64,000 nucleotides of DNA, taken from positions 66,466,453 to 66,530,452 of the forward strand of contig CM049311.1 in assembly GCA_026874595.1 (NCBI GenBank), given 5' to 3'. Below are positions 11,862-24,500 of this stretch, in pieces. The notes beneath the pieces were generated by a model. It was not told the origin of the DNA and ran no database searches. It was given only the letters and a program-made list of their open reading frames with translations. The stretch is from Sipunculus nudus. Lineage: Eukaryota; Annelida; Sipuncula; Golfingiida; Sipunculidae. The position numbers and the translations under genes are program-made. Positions within the stretch are counted from its first letter, which is position 1; every line of letters starts with the position of its first letter.

Positions 11862-12820
11862 ATGACAGTGTCTAAAACAATGTCAACAAATTTGGTAATG
11901 TATTTAGATCTATTTGAGCACCATTTCATCGAGCAAATTACAAATTCAAATAAAAATGTATGGTATTGTTTAATTGATATCATAAAAATGGAGAGTGCTG
12001 TTTTGTTAGATGAAGTTAGAAGTAGATGGTTTAAAATTTGTCAGTCCGTCAGGCAAGGAGGTGTATTGTCGCCGTTTCTATATATGAATCAGATATACTT
12101 AAAAAACTTCTTGTGGCCATATCACCAACTGCCCTACGAAGGATGCTAGATAAATGTTACTCATATAATTGTAAATTGAGGTTTTTGTACAATACCGATA
12201 AAACATCAATCATGATATCTTTATGAAAAGAGAAAAAGAATAAAAAATGATTACAGATTCCAACTTGGAAACTCTGAAGTAGCGACAGTCCGCACTCAAA
12301 AACACCTTGGTGTAATTTTGCATGATCTCTTCAAACAAGAAGACCGCACAAAAGATTCCTGTAACAAAGGTAGGGGTACGCTCCTTTCATTTGCGGGAGC
12401 TGGTTTTCGTCCAAACGAATTAAATCCTCCTACTTGCTCCTGTCTGTATAAAGGCATGATTATCCCACGTGCACGGTACGGGTGCGAACTGTGGCATAAC
12501 ATGCGCGAGAGTGATTATTTAGCTCTGGAAGGTATTTATAGATCCTATTTAAAGTCAATAACAAATTTCCCCACGTGGATACTTTCTGACAAAGTTATAT
12601 CAATGCTGGGTGTGCCACGGTTGCGTGCTTTCATTCATAAAAGTAAATAACTTTTCTTTCACAGATTATGCAAATTAAGTCCGCTTCTCCCATGTTACCA
12701 GATCTTTTTTGAAGCTGAAATGTATTTTACTGAACCCAAATTCATGCCGTTCCGGTTATATAAATGACATTATTTTGTTTTTACAAAAGAGGGCCTTGAT
12801 TTTAGTATTTAAATATTTCA
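11862..12820 (+). mobile_element. Degraded LINE reverse transcriptase fragment
   Basis: Three frames together give a non-LTR reverse transcriptase. First SVRQGGVLSPFLY near 12,040-12,085 (the 'G.rQG..lSP.Lf' motif). Then, one frame on, ISPTALRRMLDKCYSYNCKL (12,111-12,190) and NTDKTSIMI. Then, from about 12,240, QLGNSEV...QKHLGVILHD and GRGTLLSFAGAGFRPNELNP through YGCELW to MLGVPRL (12,650). These are the thumb and C-terminal parts. The catalytic YADD segment that should lie between the first two pieces is missing, apparently deleted near 12,085-12,110, and stops follow at 12,648. It is a pseudogene remnant of a different LINE lineage from those at 8.5, 34.7 and 38.8 kb. Confidence 0.7.
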
Positions 12821-13844
12821 AGGATGTTATCTAACGGAGCAATCGCACAGTTATTGATCAATATTCTCAACTCGTAAATAAGAAAGAAATAACATGTGGA
12901 TTAACTTAATGATTTTATTGCTGAACACTGAAATTTAATCACGAATAAATGGTTAAAAGATTTTTTTAACAAAATAAATATTCACAAAAATGAAATATCA
13001 CACAAAATTCATGAAGACAAATATATTAATGTACAGAATAATAAAAGAAGCAAAAAAAGTTGATATTTAGCCATCAGATGAACTCGTGTAAATGAAATTT
13101 ATAAAAATCATTCCATAAGGAAAGTTATGCCCCACAACATTGCTGACGTGCGCCATCCCTCCATCCCTCCATCTTTATGTCAGCTGTGTTGGTACGACAT
13201 ATATTTTCCACACAAAAATCTTATTTTCACCTCTGATGGCCTATTTATGATTTACCATTTTCAGTTCAGATGAATGACATTTTATACATTTAACGATTAC
13301 TCCGTCTGCCAGGAAGACAAATCATAACCGCTTGATATATCGAAACTTCTAACTCAACATCATAACTGAATTAACTTTACATACACATATCGCTGTGAAA
13401 TTACAAAGGCAAGCCAGTCTTTCAAATACCTTTGATAGTTTTAATATACATTATAGCGTTCCATTTTTCAGTAGTGCTGCTTTGACAAGCTGGAAATTTC
13501 TTGCTACAGTGCTGCAAATATTGCCTGACGATTTAATGTACGTATCGATAATAGGAAGTTTTATTACCATTGTAAAACCCTTGTGATACCCCCTTTGATA
13601 TATTATTGGTACACTGTCATATTCTATATTCCGAAATATAACAGTCGTGTCATATTTTCTGCTAAGCAACTGATGAAACAGCTCTTCCAGAAAGTTTGGT
13701 CGGCTGACATTTGTATTTCTAACTTTGTTGTCATTCTATATGTAACGCTTCCTTTAGCAGATACTTTACCTATAATGAAACGATCCAGGTTGTAGTAAAA
13801 GATGAATTACTTGGTAATTCAGCGAACAACTCCCATAACAGACG
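12821..13844. other. AT-rich intergenic DNA
   Basis: No gene supported. A short CCATCCCT repeat occurs at about 13,153-13,171. Confidence 0.4.
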
Positions 13845-14415
13845 TAAATACACAACTCAGTATATTAGGCTGGTAATCCTAACTTGAGTTGTGGTACACG
13901 CAATACGGGGAATGTTCTGCATTGGTGACCTATCCTATTGCATGAATATAGCTTGGTAAACAGCCGGTTTTCTTAACATTAGGCTACGAGTAATAATTTA
14001 ACGCAAAAGACTAAATGTGAACTCACAAACGAAACTCAAAATCATTCTTTATGGTAACGATCAGGTCATTTCCTCTTCCGCCTACAACTTGGCTGCGCCC
14101 AGTTATCCGTGCGAGTCATGCTTGTAATCATGCGGTCAGAATAGAAAAAAAACACGAGGGATTAACCAATATGCTGAGTTAAAGGGATATTTTACGCGCA
14201 AATGGTAGATGTTGTTAGAAAGTATAATATAAAAGATAACGATTAGTCTGGTTAATGCCACGTACTCGTTGGCCATATATAAGGCGCTGATAATAATGAC
14301 GAAAAAATATTTCCATTATCATTCAGTGCGTGAATCGTTGAAGGATGTAAAGGCACCCTGACGCCATCACTCTGGTCGTAAATTCTCTAATGTCAGAGGT
14401 CGAAATGGCGCTATT
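13845..14415. repeat. 0.56 kb dispersed element, copy 2, just downstream of the lectin gene
   Basis: Homologous to 1,296-1,862 in the same orientation: ACTCAGTA, GGTAATCCTAACTTGAG, ATAACGATTAGTCTGGTT, CATATATAAGG, CCCTGACGCCA and GGTCGAAATGGCGCTA fall in the same order. It ends about 20 bp from the lectin stop codon, so it probably forms part of that gene's 3' UTR or immediate 3' flank. Confidence 0.55.
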
Positions 14416-14432
14416 CCCAAAGAAGTCCCGAC

Positions 14433-15184
14433 TTATATTGGCAAGACTTTATTTGCGGTGCATTTGGGGAGTTTTTCACAAATCGACGGAATGGGGTTTG
14501 TGTCTCTGCGTGCGTACCACCCTGGATTAAACTGAGTCACACACACAGCATATAACTCGGGAGCACCATACACATACGGCTGACCAATTCCCCAGTCATT
14601 ATAATCAATGTTCTGATTGGTCGCATTCCAGAACCAAACATTCTCATTGGTGGACCTTACACGACCGGAGCTCCAGAGGCAGTCTGGGACAGCTGAAACT
14701 AATTAAACATTTGTAGAAAATAGATAGGGGACCCGAAAAAGTAAATAAAACATTTAAGATATATAAAAAAGAGAATGGTTGGACCGATTATTTGAGGTAA
14801 CCGCATGACCACTAGAAAGTCAGATCTTACCCTGACTAATCCTCCTGACGTTTTCCTTCTCCACCTCCGTCTCAATGCTCACGAGGTCGTAGTTTCCTCT
14901 GCTTTGACACTGGGCTCTCGCGTTTTCCCACGTGAGGTAATCCTTTTCAATCTCGTAACACGAACCCAGCAGCCCAATGATGTTATCTGATATATCAAAT
15001 AGGTTGTTGTTTGAATAATACAGCATTATATATGTAAGCAATTTTTATTATCCTGCTAGACTTAGCTACATTGTTCATGAAAATGTTTTAATATTTATAT
15101 TTTTACCATGACATTTTTTATTATTGTAATAACGGTAACAACATTAAATAAATACTGCTGCTACTACGACTACTTCTCCCACTT

Positions 15185-15231
<47 letters not shown>

Positions 15232-15831
15232 AAATAATAATAATAATAATATTCTACTTCTCCTACTTTATAATAATAATAATAATAATAGTTATTATTA
15301 TTATTAGTAGTAGTAGTAGTAGTGGTAGTAATAGCAGTAACAGTAGTATTTTAATAATAACCTTACAATTTTACTACTGGTATTAACTATGATAATGATA
15401 ATAATTATATTAATGTAAAGACGATATTAATATTGAAATTATGAAACTACTCTATTACTGCCACTTCAACTTCGTTGCCTCTAACGCCTTGATCGGGACG
15501 TGTATTACCAGATAATCGCATATCACACTGAACATTAAAAAAATCCGTGGAAGAAAACACTATGCTTGACCTGTTGTAAGACATAAACACTTGGTAGTCT
15601 ACCTGGTTCCTTCTGACGGTCAGATATTCTGATATTCATCTGATATTCGGGGAATCTCTCAGCTTGACCCATGATCATACCCAGTAATACACTAACATTG
15701 TTGCCTACTTCCGACTCACAGTCTTGATTACATATTCCTTTACACGTGGGTGTCGTTAGAGCTTCCTCCGTCGAAGCTGTCACTCCAAGGATATTAAACC
15801 AGAGCACTGCAAATGACACCGAAGCAGTCAT
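14433..15831 (-). CDS. Secreted C-type lectin-like protein, three exons: 15831-15603, 14986-14831, 14692-14433
   Basis: A complete gene for 214 residues. Every intron is phase 1 with GT-AG ends (donors at 15,602 and 14,830; acceptors before 14,986 and 14,692), and the joined length is an exact multiple of three. Residues 1-20 form a signal peptide (hydrophobic FAVLWFNILGV). Residues 21-78 are a linker with Cys30, 34 and 38 and an N-glycosylation site at 45. The C-type lectin domain runs from about 81 to 201: GSCYE, then WENARAQC (Cys103), LVSIET, the VWFWNATN segment, DYNDWG, and a closing ICEK (Cys200). The usual sugar/Ca2+ motifs (EPN or QPD, then WND) are not there; the sequence has WGIGQPY and GWYARRD, and the inner partner of Cys179 is missing. 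Ca2+-dependent sugar binding is therefore doubtful. The upstream alternative start at 15,852 is GTG, so I chose the ATG at 15,831. Confidence 0.85.
15186..15335 (+). repeat. (TAA)n/(TAG)n trinucleotide tract in lectin intron 1
   Basis: Long runs of AAT/TAA triplets broken by a CTTCTCCTACTTTA segment repeated on both sides, then TAG/TAGTAG. It lies in the intron between lectin exons 1 and 2. The 92-codon open frame over it is low-complexity artefact. Confidence 0.85.
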
Positions 15832-16165
15832 CAAACATCTGGTTGATTTCACATTTCTTGAATGTACTTTACATTAAAACATAAATTGAAAGTTAAAATT
15901 AATTTAATGCTACAACCAGCGATTTCTGGTATTTATAGTGTAATAACGGTTTGGCATTCAAATTTTGAAAATATCATTTTGTGGAAGATTTTCCACACTG
16001 TAGCTGTAACTGCCAAGTTTGGCTGAAGCTGAAAATATATCAGGGCTCTGTAATGACTAGTTAAGATTTTTGTTTTCGTGTCTATCAATCAAAAATCCAA
16101 TATTTGTCGAATAGCCCCCTTTCATTCCTTTGAACATGCTTAGTTTATGGTTAGGTAAACGTATT
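15832..16165. other. Lectin upstream region
   Basis: AT-rich; holds the TATA box. Nothing else recognised. Confidence 0.4.
15931..15937 (-). promoter_or_regulatory. TATA box of the lectin gene
   Basis: TATAAAT on the minus strand about 100 bp upstream of the lectin ATG, which leaves room for a short 5' UTR. Positional inference. Confidence 0.45.
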
Positions 16166-19115
16166 GACACGACGGTTAGTAATGTGTACGGGCACGAGAG
16201 CTTGTTATGTGTATGGATTAAGAGGGTTTGTTATGTGTAAGAGCACGAGGGTTCGTTATGTGTATGGGCAGGAGGGTTTGTTATATGTAAAGTTACGTGG
16301 GTTTATTTCGTGTATGGGCACGTCTTTTTTATGTAAATGGGGACGTGGGATTGTCTTGTGTATTGGATCGTGGGTATGTTATGTGTATGGGCACGTGGGT
16401 TTGTTATGTGTATTGGCTAGCAGGTTTGTTATGTCTACAGGCACATGGTTGTGTTATGTGTATGGGTTGGTGGGTTTGTTATGTATATGGGCACTTAGGT
16501 TTGTTATGTTTACGGGCAAGAGGATGTTATGGGTATAGGCACGAGGGTTTGTTATGTGTATGTGCAAGAGGGTTTGTCATGTGTATATAGTAACGAAGGT
16601 TTGTAAGGTGTACGGGCACGACGGTTTGTTTTGTGTATGGGCACGTGGGTTTATTTTGTGAATGGGCACGTGGATTCGTTACGTGTACGGGCATAAGGGT
16701 TTGTTACATGTCTGGGCACTTGGGTTTATTTTGTATATGGGCATGTGGTTTTGTTTTGTGTATGGACACGTGGGTTTGTTTTTTGTTTGGGCACCTGGGT
16801 TAGTTATTTGTATGGGCACGTGGGTTTCTTATGTGGTCGGTTACGTGGGTTTGTTTTGTATATTGGCACGTTGGTTTGTTTTGTGTATGGGAACGTTGGT
16901 TTATTTTGTGCCTGAGCACGAGGGTTTGCTATGTGTTATGGCACGAGGGTTTGTATATGTATCGGTATGTGCGTTTGTTTTGTGTTTGGGCACGAGGGTT
17001 TATTATGTGAAGTCACGTGGGTTTGTTTTGTGCCTGAGCACGAGAGTTTGCTATGTGGTTGGGCACGAGGGTTTGTATATGTATGGGTACCTGGGTTTGT
17101 TTTGTGCCTGGGCACGAGAGTTTGCTATGTGTTATGGCACGAGGGTTTGTATATGTACGGGTACGACGGTTTGTTTTGTGTATGAGCACTTGTGTTTATT
17201 ATGTGTATGGGCACGTGGATTCGTTACGTGTACGGGCATGTGGGTTTGTTATTTGTATGGGCACGTGGGTTTCTTATGTGGTCGGTTACTTGGGTTTGTT
17301 TTGTGTATGGACACGTTGGATTGTTTTGTGTATGGGCACGTTGGTTTGTTTTGTGCCTGGGCACGAGGGATTGCTATGTGTTATGGCACGAGGGTTTGTA
17401 TATGTATGGGTACGTGGGTTTGTTTTGTGCATTCGCACGTGGATGTATTATGTGAACGAGCATATGGGTTTATTATAGGTATGGGCACGTGGGTTTGTTA
17501 TGTGTATGGACACGTCTTGTTATGTTAATGGGGACGTGGGTTTGTCTTGTGTAGTGGCTCGTGGGTCTGTTATGTGTATGGGCACGTGGGTTTGTTATGT
17601 GTATGGGCACGAGGGTTTGTTATGTGTACAGGCACGTGGTTGTGGTATGCGTATGGGTTCGAGGGTTTGTTAATATATGGGCATTCAGGTTTGTTATTTT
17701 TACGGGCACGAGGGTGTTTGTTATGTGATTGTGCAAGAGGGTTTGTTATGTATATATAGGCACGAAGGTTTGTAATGTGTACGAGTACGACGGTTTGTTT
17801 TGTGTATGAGCACGTGGGTTATTATGTGTATAGGCACATGGGTTTTTTATGTGAATTGGCACGTCTTTTTATGTTTATGGGGACGTGTTATTGTCTTGTG
17901 TAATGGCTCGTGGGTCTGTTATGTGTATGGGCACGTGGTTTTGTTATGTGTATGGGCACGAAGGCTTGTTATGTGCACAGGCACGTGTTTGTTTTCTGTG
18001 TATGGGTACGAGGGTTTGTTATGTATATGGGCACTTAGGTTTGTTATGTGAACAGGCACGAGGGTGTTATGTGTATGGGCACGAGGGTTTGTTATGTGTA
18101 TTTCCAAGAGGGTTTGTTATGTGTATATAAGCACGAAGGTTTGTAATGTGTACGGGTACGACGGTTTGTTTTGTGAATGCGCACGTGGTTTGTTTTATGT
18201 ATGGACACCTGTGTTTGTTTTGTGTATGGGCACGAGGATTTGTTATTTGTATGAACATGTGGCTTTGTTTTTGAATGGACACGTGGGTTTGTTTTGTGTA
18301 TAGGCATGTGGATTTGTTTTATGTTTGGGCACGTGGATTTTGTTTTGTGTATAAACACGTGGGTTTGTTATCTGTATGGGCACATACATCTTGTGTGTAT
18401 GGGCAAGTGGGTTTGTTTTGTGTATTTGCACCTATGCTTATTATGTGTATGGGCACGTGTGTTTTTTTTTGTGTATGGGCACGAGGGTTTTTTTTGTGTT
18501 ACGTCACGAGGGTTTGGTATAAGTAAGGGCACCTGAGTTTGTTTTGTTTATGGGCACGTCGGTTGGTTATGTGGACGGTTATGTGGACGGTTACGTGGAT
18601 TTGTTTTGTACTTTGAACTTTGAACACTCCCTTGCTTTTAAGGATCAGTAACCACTTCACTGGACACCTGCTACCTGGAAATCATGATCACTAATCCACC
18701 AATCCCCTAATTCAGCCAGCACCGACACAACTTAACAATAGACCCGACAAGCTTTGCCATAATCCTGTCCAAATGAACCATACTGGGAACAGCTACCTGA
18801 GGAACAGCTCCATTTACACCTGAGGAAGGGGGCCGAGCACCCGAAAGCTTGTGTACAAGAACCCACACACAGCTAGTCTTTTTCAAAAGGTGTCAACCAT
18901 TTACATTACTTTTGTTTTGTACATGGGCATGTGAGCTTGTTATGTGTATGGGCACGTACGTTTGTTGTGTGTATGGGCACTTGGGTTTGTGGTAGGTATG
19001 GGCACGTGGGTTTGTTTTGTGTATGGGCACGATGGTTTGATTTGTGTATATATGGGTTTATATTGTGTATGGGCACCTGGGTTTGTTATGTGTATGGGCA
19101 CATGGGTTTGTTTGG
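16166..19115 (+). repeat. Minisatellite of about 25 bp, roughly 100 copies
   Basis: Unit GGGCACGTGGGTTTGTTATG plus TGTAT, with variants GGGCACGAGGG and TTTGTTTTGTG. Because 25 is not a multiple of 3, three units make a 25-residue pattern, and all forward frames can stay open for long stretches (up to 288 codons at 16,662-17,528). Repeated CACGTG gives many E-box-like palindromes. Longer-range sub-blocks recur, for example a block with GGTCGGTTACGTGGG near 16,835 and 17,280. Interrupted at 18,612-18,910. Confidence 0.9.
18612..18910. mobile_element. 0.3 kb insertion in the minisatellite
   Basis: Unrelated to the surrounding array and flanked by identical TTTGTTTTGTAC copies (18,600-18,611 and 18,911-18,922), which look like a 12-bp target duplication, although the array itself supplies most of that word. 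It contains CTGAGGA at 18,820, a GGG...CCC hairpin and GAAA at 18,843, which recall a hammerhead core, and then a CTTGTGTACAAG palindrome. Non-coding. Confidence 0.5.
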
Positions 19116-21802
19116 TGCAAAGTGCATTGCATCAAGAACTTTGACTGGGGGCGGAAATGATTGGCAAGTGTGACATCATAGGCATAATTTAGAAAATACT
19201 TCAATCTAGCAATACCTTTAGTTTCTATTCTTCCCTGAAAATTCGGGGCTGACAGTGTCAGGAATACCAAGCTTTTGATGAGATCTAAATATTTTAGTCA
19301 CAGGAATTGTTCTTGAGGCTGACGTCAGTGGCAAGTTGACAGTACCTTTGGATATGCCAAATGATTTTGAACAAATCACACAAACTCATGCTTTTTAAAT
19401 AAATAACAACACTGTTTCTTTTTGTTTTTTTTTTGGGGGGGGGGGGAATAAATACATAAATTTTATAGGCAAGTGTGTTATATAAAAACATAATGACGTT
19501 TGGAATACTTTTTGCTTTACCTTATTTGAATTTAAACAGATACATACCGAAAACCGTTATACAGACGTATTGTCTCCACTGCATGGTGACGCACTCTGCA
19601 GGAAAAGCCCATCAAATACCCTATAATACAGATGTATGGATAACGTCGAGTGTTTACCAAAAGGTGGTCTACATCATATGATGATATGGCCGCCTAGCAG
19701 CAATCTTAAATTTGTGATTATTATCTTGAGAAAAATTCAAGTATTTTTCATTCATTTCTGAAGATTGAAAACTGTAATTGGATAAATGCTCTTTCCGAAT
19801 CTGAAAAAAGGGAAAATGCTATCAAATTCCAAACTTTCAGAAAATCAAAATGCATCAGAGGGCGATCTTAGATTTCACATTCTGCGAGTTATGACTCTCA
19901 GCTGAATTTTACACTTTATTAAAAGGTAATTTCATGTACAAAAAGGTCATAGTGACATAGTTAAGGCCCATTATGAAAATGAAAATGTTACCATAATTTG
20001 TCTGGTTTTATTATGTTTGAACTTAATGGTTGGAAGTTATGCCCTGTCATTTATGATATGTATGAGTATAAGAGACACTTAAAGTTGTGACCTTTGTGTT
20101 TGCCATACTGGTCTCGTGAAAATTCTCATCTGGATCAGACATAATGTGAGACTGGTATTTAGTGTAAACGACTACTATTCGTGCCCTGTTAAAGTATGAA
20201 ACAAAGTTATTTGCGAGTATTCAAAAATACAAGTAAACATTTTTTAATTCGCCTGTGGCGCCACCAGACTCCTGGAGCAGATGAATTTCTTCAAGGTCAA
20301 CGAGTTCACAAATAACAAAACAATCCACCAAGACTGTCATGAAACATCATGGTTATTTGTATTAAAACGGAATTTTAACTCCTGAAATATGATGAACATG
20401 GGATTTTGCCCTGTCAAATAAAGAAAAATAGGTTACAGTTACCTTATTACTAGAAACTGAAGAGGACATCTGATGGAATGTCAGCGTGTCAAGAGTATAT
20501 TGTCCAGGTGAAAGAGCTCCAGGCTTCTGTGCTGGAACATGTGTTCTGACCCGGAATTCGCAGAAGGTAGGTCTCAATGACCTAATTATAAATTACCACA
20601 AAGCGCATGTCAGGACCTGTCTGTGAAATTTGAACTACCCAAGTCTTACAGTTACGACGTACGCCAGACGGGCAGAATACGTACGAAGGCCAATCTCTAT
20701 ATGTTAGAGGATTAAGGTCACCTGAGCTAACAAGGGATAAAATTCAGAATCTAATCAAAGAACTTTTAGAATGTGCCCCCCCCCCCCTCCCCCCGGTCAG
20801 GCCGGTTAAATTCCACTATAAGGACACAATTGCGACAGAAATCGTCAAAAGCATTAAATATGTGTCCACCCGAAGTTACCTTTTGGCAAATCCTACATAA
20901 CAAAACCTAAAATATCCTCCAACCTTGGTACTTAACTCTTTATGCCCAATATTCTCCCTTAAAGATTAAGCCAACATTTCTTCTTTTGATGAAAACAGAA
21001 ATTTCCAGGAACATTTGAAGAATACAATGTTTAAAAAAAAATTAAAAGAGGCTTAATTGGTGAGCTTTTTTCTGATATTTCTGTGTGATAAATGCAGCAC
21101 TAACTATTATATGTAAAAGTGAACCTCTCGTCCTAACTTTAAAGAAATAACACGTTTACTTAATAATGTTTATGTTATTACAGGTGTTTATTACTGAACA
21201 AAACTGTTGATGTAGTTCTCGAGCCTCTATTAAATAAGTACATGATGTATATATTATATACCCGTTGACCGTGTAACCTGATACTAGATAGCTTTTTTTT
21301 ATGAACTTCATTGGTAAGCACTTACATATGCTACCTTAATTGCATTCAACTGACAATGAATAAATAAACAAATTCATCAGTTTCTGTGACTAATTCCTGA
21401 ATGTGTATTCAGATCCTTAGGTGATATAAAATTGCTTTCACTGGTCAGAAAATTTTTTCGAAATATATCCATTGTTATTTTATTGACCAGGATTTCAATT
21501 TTCCTTGTATATCAGTCATTTCATTTAATTCCGATCCCTATTCATTTAATAGTCAATATAACACAAAGTTATGGAATGTATGATGATGCTACCACTGATC
21601 GAAATACCGGTACTGTAGCATGTACGTATATATACCAATGTCACTAATAACGCAGAGACGTTAAAAAACACTTTTCTTTTGTGTTTTGTGTGTTATATTA
21701 AATGATATACTGGTATAAAATATTAATTAATATATAGGTCTTAAATAATTCAAATAATCATACTGCTTCTCCAGCTTAATGAACTGAACATTTAGAATGT
21801 TA
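19116..21802. other. Intergenic DNA with degenerate repeat pieces
   Basis: No gene supported. Degenerate pieces around 19,690-20,420 (TGTGGCGCCACCAGACTCC at 20,254) resemble the modules at 42.1-42.9 kb. C run at about 20,778-20,786. A G run lies at 19,434-19,446. Confidence 0.4.
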
Positions 21803-21870
21803 TTAGCTCAGCTGACTGACAGTTAACTGAGGTTTAGCGATAATGCTTTGTCCTTCTTTCTTCCCGCCAA
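21803..21870 (+). repeat. Fragment of the AGCTCAGCTGA element
   Basis: TTAGCTCAGCTGACTGACAG followed by the usual TTTGTCCTTC start. Only the left end is present. Confidence 0.5.
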
Positions 21871-23085
21871 CCGGCCATACGGCCCTCTGGCAAACTGTTA
21901 CTGTATAATGCTAGAATTATCTGTGACAACCATATTACTGTGGTTATGGGAGAGAATGACAGGCACTGCCAGCTGTATTAATAATTGATCTTATGTTTTA
22001 AGTGTGAATAGGCTACACGTGCTTATGCTTTAAGCGTCAAATTGTCTTTGATAACATTCAGCTGAAATACAGTTAAATTAATATATTGATAATCTAAAGA
22101 AATACAAATATATATACGTACATGTAAATGTCTGTATATTCGAAATTCTAGTAACACGTGCAAATAACAAAAAATTAATGGCATGTCCGCATTCCTGCCT
22201 GTGCTGTGCAGGGTATCAACCACTGACTGAGTATTCGGGTCCTATACATTGACCGAGAAAGCCAATGTTCAGTCATATATTCAAATAATCAAAGTAACTA
22301 CCTCACCTCAATATTTAAAACCAGGTTCCAGCTGAAACGTTTGGCTTGTATCTGATTTCACTTGCCACGTTCCACCATCAAAAACAGACCAGAAAGAAAA
22401 CTAGTGCTTAGTCAAACCTGAAACAAGACAATGGGAAATTTGCATTTTTAAAACTCCTCTTAGAATTTTGACGATACAATAAATCAAAACAACTTTCATT
22501 TTTTTCATGTTAACTTTATTCCAGTCAAACAATATACTTTTGTAGTTATAAAAACATTAAACCGGTGCACAACTGATCAAAGGGAACTGGGGCATTTTTA
22601 TCTTTTTTGTTTGTTTTCTATTTAAAAAAAACTATATGCGCTGTCATTAAAGGGGGGGGGGAATAATTCAGCGACTAGTTTTATTATTTTGATTCAACAA
22701 CACAAACATGAATTGTAGCAGTCGATATAGCCGCTGTCATGCTTAATCAGGAAAGGATTTTTTTTTTAATTTAATTCAATAAAAATTAACTTTTAGAAAT
22801 CACGGCAGTTCATATGCCCTGCTGTTTAATGGAGAAAATCATGAGGCGACTCGCCGAGTTTGAAATATCAATAAAAGAAAAAAAATTAGAAATTGTGGCA
22901 GTGCATTTTAACTGAAAAAATTGATAGTTAAAACATTCTATAAGACGTTCAGTCATTTATAATATAAAGAGCCAATGAAGGATTCACAATGTAGCATTTA
23001 TTAAAACTAGTATTTTGACAGGTTACTTTGTTGGTTGTTATACGACATTTGCTGACTCTGATTTAGGAGAGTGTCAGACTCCCAA
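21871..23085. other. AT-rich intergenic DNA
   Basis: Nothing coding or strongly repeated recognised; short G run at about 22,652-22,661. Confidence 0.4.
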
Positions 23086-23460
23086 ACAGGTTTTTTTTTA
23101 TCTTAAGCCCCATACAGTCATACATGCCTACGATCGCCAACGATCACCTACGACTTCATGGCCACGACTAGTGGTGCCGATCACCTGCGACTTTTCGCAT
23201 AGCACCAGCTTTGTGGTCAAAAATGGGGCTACTATACGAGCGGTCGTAATCAGTCGTTGAGAATTTAAGGGTCCGGTCTGACTGCATTTTATACGACAAC
23301 ACGACTACTACCGACCGATCGTTGAATGAGACGTGATGTCGCATGATAGCTAATGACTACCGAGTGGCCGTGGTTACGTAGGAGTAGTCGGCCTGTCTGT
23401 GGACCACATAGAACAACTAACAAGAACTAAAGAGTAGTCCGACTTCACGCATGACCGGTC
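23086..23460. repeat. CpG-rich patch with many ACGAC/GTCGT words, left
   Basis: Dense CGAC, TACGAC, GATCG and GTCG words in otherwise AT-rich DNA. A similar patch starts at 24,085. They could be subterminal repeats of one DNA transposon; inference. Confidence 0.35.
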
Positions 23461-23520
23461 TTAAATAAAGGCAATTATGTTGGGAGTAAACTGAGGGACT
23501 GAGCAAATTGTGGACCTGAT

Positions 23521-23523
<3 letters not shown>

Positions 23524-23570
<47 letters not shown>
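23524..23570. repeat. (TA)n microsatellite
   Basis: Uninterrupted TA dinucleotides for about 46 bp. Confidence 0.95.
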
Positions 23571-23571
<1 letters not shown>

Positions 23572-24084
23572 CACGGAAATAGGGTGTTTGAGGGTGCTTG
23601 AGGTCGTGTATTCTACAATGGTTATCATTTTATACAACAGAAATAATATTATAACATCATACATTTTGCATTTTGCTCAAAGTAGATCGTAGTTTGTAAA
23701 AATAAATCTTCCATTATATATCGAAATGTAAACCTCATCAACTAATGTGATTATTTTTCTTGGTCTGCTTGATACATATTATATTGTGAATATCCAGGGA
23801 TACAATATACGTAAAACAACTGGTTATTTAGAGGTAGCTAGTTTCTAGCTATTTCAGGTGTAGAATTCCCTAAAATATTCAGCAAAATTATGGAACTATG
23901 AAAAAAATCCCCCCCCCCCCAAAAAAAAAAAATCAACTATTTTGGAGGGGGATATAATCCTCACATACACTCAGCCATGCACATGAAAGTTCAGTTCACT
24001 ATAAATGAATGTTTTGCTATGGATTATACAAATTTAAATTTGCCTAGCTTTTTGTTTGTATCTCTCTATGTGCAAGTAACATGT

Positions 24085-24500
24085 TCACGAAAAGTCATAC
24101 GACTCGTCGTACAACTGGTCGGGATCGGTCGTGCCCAGTCTTAACCACTCGGTAACTTGTCGTAGCCTGGGTACGTAGCCGTACCATTCTGCGACCGCTC
24201 GGTAGCTCCGATTGCTATCGACCTCATAAGACTGCCTAAGACCACTAGTAAACTAGTCGTACGACAACATAAAAGTACTACCTATTCTCCAAAGCCACTG
24301 CCAATTAGTCACAGGAATGCGAACCGTTCGCATTCCACTTACGACTGGTAAGGAATACCTACGACTACTTAAGACAACCTACTATAAGTTAAGACTACAT
24401 TGTAGTTGGGTCGTACGACCTCTCCACGACTACCGACGATTTTCAAGTCGACTGGTGATTGTACACTGTCGTATACGGGTCGTAGGTACATGTGTGACTT
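24085..24500. repeat. CpG-rich patch with many ACGAC/GTCGT words, right
   Basis: GTCGTACGAC occurs around 24,257, with GGTCGTACGACC at 24,410-24,421, CTACGACTAC-type words and a GCGAACCGTTCGC palindrome at 24,318-24,330. Same word content as 23,086-23,460. Confidence 0.35.

Noticed and set aside
15108-15386. 92-codon Ile-rich open frame
   Set aside because: Trinucleotide repeat in the lectin intron.
16662-17528. 288-codon open frame
   Set aside because: Lies wholly in the 25-bp minisatellite, where all forward frames stay open; the repeating Gly/Val/Cys/Tyr peptide follows from the unit sequence.
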